A DNA stretch of 64,000 nt. It comes from Shinisaurus crocodilurus. Its lineage: Eukaryota; Chordata; Lepidosauria; Squamata; Shinisauridae. The position numbers and the translations under genes are program-made. Positions 10,901 to 19,286 of this stretch are shown piece after piece (the first letter of the stretch is position 1; every line of letters begins with the position of its first letter). Location: assembly GCA_021292165.1 (NCBI GenBank), contig JAHFWL010000042.1, positions 5,001 to 69,000 of the forward strand, in the 5' to 3' direction. The notes beneath the pieces were generated by a model. It was not told the origin of the DNA and ran no database searches. It saw only the letters and a program-made list of their open reading frames with translations.

Positions 10901-11569
10901 AAACCTGGGAATAGCAGTTTTGTGAGAATGCTGAGAATTCTCTGGCACCTTTTGTGGTGGGGTGAAGGCACAGAGGTCTCAGCGCAGCCTTGCCCAACCA
11001 GATGTTTTGGACTACGACTTCCGGCAATCCTGACCATTTGTCTGTGCTGACTGAGGATGATGGGAGTTGAAGTCCCAAACATCTGGAGGGCACCAGGTTG
11101 GGGAAGGCTGTCTCAGAGCCTACAAAACAAGGCATTGGGATGTACAGGGAGGGGCTGCAACAAGCTTTTCGGTTCCCTCAGTCACAATGAAGCGAATCCC
11201 ACTTCCTGCCACTGCTGGGCGCTCTTGTTACCTTACAAACAAATTCTTCATCGTCGCATAACTGATCAATATACTGGAGCAGGGCGGGGTCTGGGAATAC
11301 CACGTCTTCCTGGTCTTGGGGGCCTCTGCACATCCCTGGCTCTTTTTTCTCATCCTCGTCTTCCTCCCAGCTCGTGTCCAGGCCTTCCATGATCTCGGCA
11401 TACTGGTGCACCGCCTCAGCAGGGATCTCCCGAGGTGCTCCCGGGGCAGAAGTGCTGGGCGGACGACGCTGGCGACGCCGGGGTTGGCGGCTCTTGGAGG
11501 CCGACTTCTTGGGGATGTAAACTTGTGGGAAGACAGGGATGGTGGAGTCAGTCCCAAATGAACTCATAT

Positions 11570-11604
<35 letters not shown>

Positions 11605-14600
11605 GGCCAGGCCTAGAGAAACTGAATAGGGTGTTGTATATGGCGTTGACCTATTGTGAGCAATGAAGCAGTTTCCCATAGGGGGCGCCCAGGCTAGCAG
11701 TTAGATTAGGGGTCCCCATTTTTTGGGGGTCAGTGGGCACATTTGGGATTCTGAGAGAGCATTGTGTGCAGTGCACTCTCAGAAAATGGTGCCATGGGGG
11801 TGGGGCTTGCTCATTCACAAAATGGCTGCCATGGTGGGCCTGGCTGGTAGCAAAACACCCATTTCCCTGAAGGCAAACTGGTGAGACTAAAAGAAAAGTA
11901 ACTTGCTCGAGAACCTAAATACAAGGCTGAGGCGGGGGCTGAGCTCCAAAATACAAAACCATCCTTTTGAAACCGCAGTTTTCTGCTCCAACATTCATTT
12001 CACAGAAGGCAAACTGATGAGGCTCAGAGATACGTAACTTGGCTGGGGAACCAATTTAGCATATCCTGGTGCTCAGGTGTCCTACTTGACAGAGGACAGT
12101 CCTCTGTTCTGGAGAGCTGGCAGAGGACAGTCCTCTATTTGAAAGTGTCCTCTGTTTGATGGGGCTGTCCAGTCCAAGTCTGGTTTAACGTCGACGAACC
12201 ATAAGGAGGGAGAGCAGAGAAGGCCCCTTGAAGTTGCCCATTAAGAGTTAGCACCTGGACAGCAGACTTCGCAAACACACAGGTCACCTAGTCAGTCATC
12301 TCCACTATGGTGAGTTGTCTTGTATTTGTATTTAAATAACAGTTAATATTTCTAAATATGTACCTATTTCTATTTGAAAGACAGCAATTATTTTGCACTG
12401 ATAAATATATATTTGCATGTGCAAAAGTTATGCAGATCTCAGTCTTATTTTGTCCTCTTTTTTGGTGATGCGTAAGTGGCCACCATGGCACCACCCTACC
12501 TGCCACAGGCAGCAAAATGTCTTGAGTCATCCCTGCCACACAGTGGCACAACCTTAAGCCTGTGATTAAATGGGGACCACGTGGATTCAGCATTAGCCAC
12601 TTTTTCCTCTCCCTCACCCCCATTTTTGCTTTGTTTACCATCTGCCTGATGATGAACTGAAAACTTGCACCCTGTCTTGTGACCTTGAAATTGGCCTAAG
12701 AAAGGCATTGCCCTTTATGGATTTTGAAATATAGGAAGTAAAAGAGATGAGCAAATTGGGGTACCGATTCCCCATCCTGTCCTCTCGGTGGCTCTTCCTA
12801 CTGGCCAACGGTTGCTGTGAGCAGGTAAGGCTTTTGCTCGGGCTGCAAGGAATTGTGGGACGACACTACCTTACTGACGCCCGGACAGCAGACTGAGCAA
12901 GCACACAGATCACCTGGCCAGTCTTCTCCACCATGGCGAGAGGTCTTGTATTTCTAGTTAAGTAATAGTTATGATTTCCAATCTGCACCTGTACTTATAC
13001 ATTTGTGTACGCAAACGCAATGCAGATTGGTGCCGTCTTTTGTCCTGTTTTTTGGCGATGTGTAAGCGGCCACTGAGAGGCTGGCAGAGCAATCTCTTCC
13101 CAACTATAGGCTTTTGCTCAAGCCGCAAGGAATTGTGGGAAGATGCTACCTTGCTGTTGCCCAGACTCGGGGGCAGGGGATGCAGGCAGCTTGGTGGGTT
13201 TGGGGGCCTGGAACTGGGAGCAGCTTGCCAAGAGCTTCATCTTTTGGATCTGTTGTTCTTCTTCTGCTTCAAACTCCATGAACCTGAGAGAAAGACAAGT
13301 ATGGAGGACAAGGCTAACTGAGTATGGGGCAGCCATCTCCCTGTCCCCCCCCCCACTCCACCCCTGTGCAGACACACGTGACACCTACTGGAGTGATACC
13401 AAAAGGCATGGGGGGGGGGGAGAGAGAAAGGGCCAGCTCTCACTTTTCTGCCATTTCGTAGAAGATCATGCGTTCAAAGTTGCTGCTGTGCTCCCACTCT
13501 TGAACAGCGCGGGGGACCCCATCCTCCAGTGTCATGTCAGGACGAAGACGGGCCAGTGAACGGAGGACTGGGCTGTAGAGGCGGGATGCCGATGTTATGT
13601 CAACAAAGCTTCCACATTCGGAACTGCATCTTCACTAGGAACGCCACTCCCACTCCCCCCCAGGATAATATTCATGACCGTCATTCCCCGCCCCACCCCC
13701 ACCGCACAGACACTGCAGTCTTGACCATCATGACCCCCCCACTGTTGGTGCCTTCTCCAACCTTGCTTAAGCTCCTCGGCCTCACCTGGCAGCATGGCTC
13801 AGTGGTTAAAGCACTCTAGCGGAGAGTCAGTTTACAGAATTATAAAAAGAAGAAGAGCAGCAACCAAAAAAGAAAAGAAAAAGGAGGAGGTGACCCTCAA
13901 ACACAATGCCAAGAAAAAGTGCAAATAATAATATTAATAATAATAATGATGATGCGTTCGGCTTAAATCCTTTGGACACACCCTTTTGCCGCTGAGAACT
14001 GTGCAACTGTAACCCGACAAAGATATTTGGGAAATGCATTGGGAAACTTAATAAAAATGTCTTTTTGGCACCTGCTTGGGAAGTCTCCTTTTGCTTTTCA
14101 ATTGATTCAACTAACAGAATGAATTGGTAATTCCCACCCACCCACCCCCGACTGTTCCACTTCAGCTTGCAGGTGCTGGGCTGCATGTTAAGTTATAATG
14201 CTCTCCTATGAAATATAAAACACTCCCTGAACATAGAAAGATATGAGAGGTTTAGACTATCTTGATATGTGTTTTTTGTGTGTGCAGGTAAGGTTAGTGC
14301 AGGTAAGGGAACTTGTGGCCCTACAGATGTTTTCACCTACAACTCCCATCAGCACTGGCCAGCATGGAACTTGTAGGCCAAAACGGTCACATATTGCCAC
14401 CCGCTGCTTAATAGTTTATTTATTTATTATATTTATACCCCGCCTTTTTTCCTGCAAGGAACCCAAGGCGGCTTACATAATCCTCCTCCTCCTCTCCATT
14501 TGATCCTCACAACAACCCTGTGAGGTAGGTTAGGCTGAGAGTCAGTGACTGGCCCAAAGTCACCCAGTGAGTTTCATGGCCGAGCGGGGACTAGAACCCG

Positions 14601-15697
14601 GATCTCCCGAGTCCCAGTCCAACACTCTCACCACTATGCCACACTGGTTGGTTGGGGTTTTTGGTGTGTGTTTTTTCTTTTGCATTGAAGGAGCATTTAG
14701 ACATGCACACTCACACGTGTTCCTGCAGCCTCAAGTGGTCCAGTCCAGGAAAATCTTTGCCATTTGAGTCTGATTGGATAAACTGGCTCCTTAAGACTCC
14801 TGTGGAAGCGTGAGTTGAAATCCCAGCTCAACCACTTCCCCCAGGTGTAAAATGGGAATCACCATGAGGACCTAGGCTGGCTAACTGTGAGGACGTGTCC
14901 AATTTTCATCACAGATTTCAGGCTTCACAAAGAGAAATGCAAGATTTGGAACTCCCCAACCCATATTTTGTGTGAAGAGTTAACTCATTTTGCCTTGCTC
15001 AAGGCCATTTTGAATGTGCTTAATTCAGCACCTTTTGAAACACTGTTTTTCCCCCCTTTCCTCTCAGCTTTGAGGGTCCTAACCGAGGGTAGTCCATGAT
15101 TGGCTAATGTCCCTTGATCCTATCTCATAACTTGTATCTCCTTGTTATCTCAATTCTAGGTCACCCTCATCTCCCAACCTATGGTCCTTGCCACCAAGAC
15201 CCTCACATGAAAAAACAGGCGAGAGCTTCGGCGTCAGGTGTGGCAGGGAAATGGTGCCTAGCCAAGGCCTTGTAGCGTTGCCAACGCCGGTAATTCTCAT
15301 ACACCCCCTTGGAGGTACAGGCAAAGGAGGCGTCACTGGGAGGGGGCCCTCGGGCTGACGGGACAGTCTCTGGCACTCTCGGTTTCCTACCACCTGGCTC
15401 CTCGCCAGCTTTGGTCAGCAACACTGTCCGGATGCCAGGCCCTGCAGGCCCATCCCGGCGTTGAGCAGCCCAGCCTAGAGGCATCCCTGTCAGAAAGAAA
15501 GTCTGTGTACGGGGCATTTCCTCTGCCCCTGCCACCATGGGTCCTTCTCGTTTCAACTTGATGATCAGCTTGCTTCCTGGGGCATCAGCTGAGGTCACCA
15601 GTAGAGCAGCTCTGGGGAAGGCAGGCAAGAGCAGCGAGGGGGCACTGGGAGGGCAGGAAGGGAGTGCAGGGCCCGGGGTGTGGGCCTGGGAGGTCAT
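5591..15697 (-). CDS. NUTM1: NUTM1 (NUT midline carcinoma family member 1), six coding exons
   Basis: NUT is a spermatid nuclear protein that recruits p300/CBP to drive histone hyperacetylation; its human gene is the partner in BRD4-NUT fusions. Coding exons, in transcript order, are 15697-15207, 13572-13444, 13283-13150, 11521-11232, 9807-9691 and 7962-5591, all joined in phase. Conserved blocks include [110 protein letters not shown] and a basic C-terminus ending SKRLRNQ. Total coding length is 3533 nt. Removing two bases gives 3531 nt (1176 aa), close to the human protein as I recall it (about 1130 aa). Two frame changes occur in the last exon. The start ATG (15697) is inferred; upstream 5' exons were not identified. 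Confidence 0.9.
8275..8630. mobile_element. hAT-like non-autonomous DNA transposon, copy 2
   Basis: This is the same family as the element at 514-787. It begins CAGTGGTGCAGAACCT and ends GGGCACCCCTG. The flanking 8-mers are GGTTAGAG (8267-8274) and CGTTAGAG (8631-8638), matching at 7 of 8 positions. Shared internal blocks include GGCCCCGCCCC and AAGAGCGTCTC. It lies in a NUTM1 intron. Confidence 0.72.
8730..8890 (-). mobile_element. 5S-rRNA-derived SINE
   Basis: On the minus strand it reads GAAAGCTAAGCAGGGTTAGG, CTGGTTATTGCTTGGATGGG and AGACC, the internal control region of 5S rRNA genes. The 3' end is GGGGGTTGGACTCGGTAGCC and TTCCAACTCTATGATCTATG, a CR1-like tail with a TCTATG repeat. Sister copies are at 18486-18658 and 46588-46755; a tail fragment is at 50103-50141. 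Confidence 0.75.
8894..9263. repeat. Long fold-back element with GGTTCACACATAA termini (family P3)
   Basis: The 5' end reads GACCTGGTTCACACGTAATG and the 3' end GGGTTATGTGTGAACAAGCC, its inverse. The interior is also symmetric: GTTGTGCAGCAGCATGA against CATGCTGCACAACCTA, and CCCCTAAACAACCCA repeated in mirrored context. It has no significant ORF. Related elements are at 30719-31455, 35683-35906, 43918-44436 and 53838-54165. Confidence 0.65.
9691..9807 (-). CDS. NUTM1: NUTM1 coding exon ([18 protein letters not shown]...)
   Basis: The exon is exactly 117 nt (39 codons), phase 0 on both sides, with acceptor CTCTGACAG and donor GTATGA. It encodes [39 protein letters not shown]. The block is almost unchanged from mammals. 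Confidence 0.93.
10468..10688 (-). mobile_element. tRNA-derived SINE (Sauria-type)
   Basis: Read on the minus strand it has a tRNA-like head with an A-box-like TGGCGTAGTGG, a B-box-like GTTCTAGTCCCC, then CTCACAGGGTTGTTGTGAAG and a tail AAGGTGGGATATAAATG. The nearly identical arrangement recurs at 14415-14647 and 52631-52864. The family name is by resemblance. Confidence 0.7.
10984..11110. repeat. Palindromic MITE, family P1, near full length
   Basis: The arms run from CAGCCTTGCCCAACC to GGTTGGGGAAGGCTG, with inner ATGTTTTGGACTACGACTTC and GAAGTCCCAAACATCTGGAG. It can fold back almost end to end. It lies between NUTM1 coding exons. Confidence 0.65.
11232..11521 (-). CDS. NUTM1: NUTM1 coding exon (VYIPKK...EEFVCK)
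   Basis: The exon is 290 nt. It encodes the basic [38 protein letters not shown], an acidic run EEDEDEKKE, and [20 protein letters not shown]. The acidic stretch fits the p300-binding activation region known from mammalian NUT; that functional mapping is inferred. The donor is GTAACA. Confidence 0.92.
12071..12482 (-). repeat. Unclassified interspersed repeat with AGAGGACAGTCCTCT end
   Basis: The block shares AGGACAGTCCTCTATTTGAA, GACAGCAGACTTCGCAAACA and TTTTGTCCTCTTTTTTGG with sequence at 12875-13065 (same orientation). It is shared in inverted form with 19621-19976 and a fragment at 17393-17470. It is probably a non-autonomous transposon; the ends are not resolved. Confidence 0.5.
12875..13065 (-). 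repeat. Unclassified interspersed repeat, second copy
   Basis: It shares CGGACAGCAGACTGAGCAAG and TGTCCTGTTTTTTGGCGATG with the copy at 12071-12482. It ends about 85 bases from a NUTM1 exon. Confidence 0.45.
13150..13283 (-). CDS. NUTM1: NUTM1 coding exon (FMEFEAEEE...)
   Basis: The exon is 134 nt with acceptor TCTTTCTCTCAG and donor GTAGCA. It encodes [18 protein letters not shown] and a Pro/Lys-rich segment ending ESGQQQ. It leaves one base for the split Val codon of VYIPKK. Confidence 0.92.
13444..13572 (-). CDS. NUTM1: NUTM1 coding exon (PVLRSLARL...EMAE)
   Basis: The exon is 129 nt with acceptor CCGCCTCTACAG and donor GTGAGA. It encodes [35 protein letters not shown] and IFYEMAE, a highly conserved NUT block. 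It ends phase 2. Confidence 0.92.
14415..14647 (-). mobile_element. tRNA-derived SINE (Sauria-type)
   Basis: It has the same structure as 10468-10688, with B-box-like GGGTTCTAGTCCCCGC and an ATAAATAAATA tail. It lies upstream of the NUTM1 exon 13444-13572 on the genomic minus strand. Confidence 0.72.
15207..15697 (-). CDS. NUTM1: NUTM1 first recognised coding exon
   Basis: The ATG at 15697-15695 opens [15 protein letters not shown]. It follows a good acceptor (CTTTCTCCCATAG) a few bases upstream. The exon carries the proline-rich N-terminus, [27 protein letters not shown] and the conserved [19 protein letters not shown]. It ends phase 2 (AT|C, Ile) before GTGAGG. The reading frame stays open upstream to about 15940, so a more 5' start is possible. 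Confidence 0.85.
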
Positions 15698-18209
15698 GTC
15701 CCCTATGGGAGAAAGGTTCTGAAGCAAAGAGAGCCGTTCAAAGGGACCAGGCCCCTGTCTCTGTGCTCTGTGGATTCCTGTCGTAAGAGTGTTGGCGGAA
15801 ATGCTGGAGAAACAGGGTCTTCTGGGAAATTCACCACGCCGCCATTCGGTTTCCAAGAAGATCCTGCATTGTTGACACCACTCTAGGCGCGAGGGTTGAA
15901 GGATAACAATTCCAGAACTTGGACGCCTTGAGGGTTCCAATCAGGGGAGGAAGTTAAAGTTCTACCTGCAGGCCTGATATTAATTCTGTAGGTTACCTCT
16001 GTTTCTTGAACATCAGCACATGCCAGGGGAGTTAATGGACTGAATGATAAGAGGTAGCTGCCTGTTGCCACAAGGAGCAGGTGTTCCACTCAATCTCGGC
16101 ATTACCTCCAACTACTTGCACCTGCTCCTGGGTCTTTAACAACTGTTTGATCTGCAGAAGAGATAATGTTCTCCGTGCTCTGAAAACCTTGGGTGGATTA
16201 GAAATGTAATAAATAAATAAATAAACCCTCACCTGATGATGTCTCCATACCAAGCTATTATAAAGGCAGAAGCACAAGCCAGGGCATTTTTTTTCCTGGT
16301 CAGATGGCAATCCTACCTCTAACTGTCAAAACATTTGAAAACTCACACACACACAGGAGATCCTATTAGCATCGGCACACATCAGGTATACATACCTCTC
16401 CCAACACACCTCCCCAGAAATGATGCAAAAGGTGACATGTGCCCAAACCTTGCCAAAACTAATATAGCAAGGGGTGGACTACAGTATCTCTTTGTGAGGT
16501 ACGACTTGACCTGTGCTGTCTGCTTTGACATCGGGCAGTTGATGCAGGTGCTGTATGAGCCCACTCGAGGGCAACACGCATCTACACTACAAGCTTAAAC
16601 CAGTCTGAAACTGTTTAACTGTCATGGCTTCCCCCATGGAACTTTGAGAAATGTAGTTTTGTGAAGGTACTGAGAAGAGAGTTCTCTGTCAGGGGTGCCC
16701 TGATCCCAGGCAGTGGGGTATTCAGTTGGTAGTGTATGGTCAGACTTGACTACAGTTTGACCTGGAGAATTTGTGAATGTGTGTGTCCAGTTTTATTCTT
16801 CAGGTCTGTGTACACACCGGATAGAATAAAACCAGGTTTCTTTTCATGTTGATGCCTAGAAATTTAATTCTCTTTCTACATTTAAATTGCAGTGTAATGT
16901 TGGTGCCACCAAATTTGATTCTGTCATCTAGAAACTGTACATTTTTTCCTCAGCCCAGCCAGAGGTTGTCAGGGTATGCACAAAGCTATCCTTGAGCACT
17001 TCAGCAAACAGAGCAAAATCGTTGATCTATTTATTATTAGCATCTATAGACTGCCTTCATGGCTAAAAAGCCATCAAGGTGGCGCGCAAAAAAGAAAAAG
17101 AAAAACTTAAAGAAATTTAAAAAATACAAATATTCAAAACAAAACAGTAAACTACATAATTTAAGGGTGCAATCCTATGCAAGTTTAGACAGAAAAAAAG
17201 GCCTACAACTTCCAGCATGCCACAGCCATAAAATATAGAAACATAAAATATAGACTGTTGCAGCTGATTATACAAGGGAAAATAAATGGGAAAAGAAGTG
17301 CAGGAAGATGAAGTAAGCCTTCCATGGTCCATCAGTAGAAGAGCGGGCCTAATGGGGCATCTTGCCCAGGACCTCACCAATCAGCTCTGGATAGGGTGGT
17401 CACTTACGAATCTCCAAAAAAGAGGAAACGAAAGAGGATACCAATCTGCTAATTTATATATATATATAGTTGCACACTTATAGATTGCTATTCTGATTTA
17501 AATTTGTCTGCACGCTTTCGCGGGAGTAGGGCTTTTTTGCTGAGGCAAGCCCTGAAGAGGACCAACCGCCAGGTAAAGAGAGTACCGGTAAGTGCCTGGC
17601 TAGCTATATAGTAAAAGAACTAGTTTTGTTGTTTTATAGCTCTACTTGTATGTACCAAAGTGTGTCTCCGCCTTTCCCCCTCTTCCCTCATTCCCCACCT
17701 TTTATTGTAATCTGTTTACCTTAAATAAACTTTCCTGGTTTTACCCCACACGGTGTGTGTGGTTCCTCTGTGGTTCAGTGCTAAATCCAGTGTATAGTCC
17801 CAGGGCAAGGCCCTGAGAGAATCAGGTCAAGATGGCAGAGCTAAGGCCGGCAGTTTTGCACCTTTGATCTCTGGTCTTGAGTAAAGGAACAGTTGGCAGT
17901 CCTTCACATAGAGCATCACTGCATGCCATCATTTTTGTACCTGTAGGCAGTACTGTAAACATCCTGGATAAATGGCATGGCTCATATGCCTGTTCATGAT
18001 ATATTTGCTAGTATCTTTGATTTCCTTTTCAGTTTCTCCTTTGCCTTTCTTTCTTCATCCACTGTTTCAGGCAATAGGCTGTGTTAACGCAAAAACATGG
18101 TATCAGTGAATTTACACAGGCGATTATATATGAGAAGGGTTGTTTTTTAGCCCCTCTCTTCTAAGGAAAACCAAGTAGGCCTTGCTAGGTGACTGTCTAA
18201 CACTGGTCT
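15698..18209. other. NUTM1 5' flank and NUTM1-NOP10 intergenic space
   Basis: No exon could be supported here. The NUTM1 5' non-coding exon and promoter should lie in this stretch. Recognisable repeats are a P2 half palindrome (17165-17222), a fragment of the unclassified repeat (17393-17470) and an old LTR-related fragment (17548-17865). Confidence 0.4.
17548..17865 (+). mobile_element. Diverged LTR fragment related to the solo LTRs
   Basis: It matches the 3' third of the LTRs at 32930 and 48321 in order: CCCTGAAGAGGACC, TTTTATAGCTCTACTTGTAT, AAATAAACTTTCCTGGTTTT, ACCCCACA and GTGGTTCAGTGCTAAATCCA. It includes the poly(A) signal region. No genes and no clear termini were seen. Confidence 0.55.
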
Positions 18210-18338
18210 AACACAACCTGGTGCCCACCCAATGTTTTGGACTACAACTCTCATCATGCCAGAACATTGGCCATGGAGGCTTAGGCTGAAGAGAGTTGTA
18301 GGCCAAAACATCTGGAGGGCCCCAGATTTGGGAAGATT
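18210..18338. repeat. Palindromic MITE, family P1, upstream of NOP10
   Basis: It runs from CAACCTGGTGCCCACC through TTTTGGACTACAACTCTCAT to GAGAGTTGTAGGCCAAAACA and ends near CCAGATTTGGGAAG. It is diverged but both arms are present. A shorter copy with only the inner arms is at 14308-14405. Confidence 0.6.
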
Positions 18339-18485
18339 GCTTTATTGCATGGCAGATGTGCTTCTGTTAACAGCAATCACATTTTCCAGGCACACAGATC
18401 TGGCCCAGGCTTACCATTAAAATATGAATAATTTGCTTCATGATATGCATTCTACTACCACCGGCCATTCTGGGGGGAAAATACA

Positions 18486-18658
18486 GGCCTGTGGCTTACG
18501 CTGGCTCAGCTTGTCTGAGTGTGAAAAGCTAAGCAGGGTCAGGCCTGGTTATTACTTGGATGGGAGACCCCTCCTCTAGTTTCCTGCATTGAGCAGGGGG
18601 TTGGACTCGATGGCCTTGTAGGCTCCTTCCAACTCTATGAGCTATGAAAATCTATGAA
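18486..18658 (+). mobile_element. 5S-rRNA-derived SINE
   Basis: GCTAAGCAGGGTCAGGCCTG and TTACTTGGATGGGAGACC match the 5S rRNA internal promoter. The tail GGGTTGGACTCGATGGCC, CCTTCCAACTCTATGAGC, TATGAAAATCTATGA is CR1-like. It is about 230 bases upstream of the NOP10 promoter block. Confidence 0.78.
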
Positions 18659-18899
18659 ATGCTGTGTTTTTGAATTAAATATCTGGACTTATTTAAAGGC
18701 TGACCTGCAAAAACAAACAAAACACCCACACCACCTTTTTAAAATGGTCAAACACTCTTATTTACCAAAAAGGAACAAAGGGCTACCTTAGTTTAAACAT
18801 ATGAAGGGTGGGGCCTGACTGCTGAATGATGGGGCCTTTAACAGCTAGAATTTCTACAGCTGAATCCCACCTCATCGTCCCTGTACGACACTGCAACTC

Positions 18900-19232
18900 T
18901 GGAGGGTACGTTTGGTGGAGCCGAGGAACTACAATTCCCAGAATACACTGGGCAACGAGGACTACAACTCTCAGGACTGCACTGCGGCTTGAGCGCCCTC
19001 TAGCGAAAGAACCGTGAGCTTTGAAGCTGGAGGACTACAACTCCCGTAATGCTCAGGTTCCTTTTGAGCTTATTCATTGGAGGATTAAGGGACTCCATTG
19101 CACAGGAAGTGGTGGCCCCAGAGCGCACGCGGGCTGCTTGGGAGCACGAAGCTGGTCAATATCGCTCGTGGGAAAGTCAATAAAGCGCAATAATCCACAC
19201 CGTAGCAGCGTTAATCTGTGAGTCTAGCAGCA
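18900..19232 (+). promoter_or_regulatory. NOP10: NOP10 promoter with three ZNF143/THAP11-type elements
   Basis: Three copies of ACTACAAYTCYC lie upstream of the start codon: ACTACAATTCCCAGAATACA at 18928, ACTACAACTCTCAGGACTGC at 18960 and ACTACAACTCCCGTAATGCT at 19034. This is the known ZNF143 (Staf)/THAP11 promoter motif. The first copy is nearly consensus. No TATA box is evident. Spacings are about 32 and 74 bases. Confidence 0.7.
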
Positions 19233-19286
19233 ATGTTCTTGCAGTACTACCTCAGTGAGCAAGGAGACAGGATTTACACCCTCAAG
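19233..19286 (+). CDS. NOP10: NOP10 coding exon 1
   Basis: The exon has 18 codons ([18 protein letters not shown]), ends in phase 0 and is followed by the donor GTAAGG. The start fits the conserved N-terminus. Confidence 0.97.

Noticed and set aside
13789..13822. tRNA-like GGCTCAGTGGTTAAAGCACT considered as a tRNA gene
   Set aside because: Only the A-box part of a tRNA-like head is present. The sequence then loses all tRNA structure, so it is probably a SINE fragment.
18486..18658. 5S rRNA gene
   Set aside because: Only the internal promoter part resembles 5S rRNA. The 3' half is a CR1-like tail, and two sister copies show it is a SINE.
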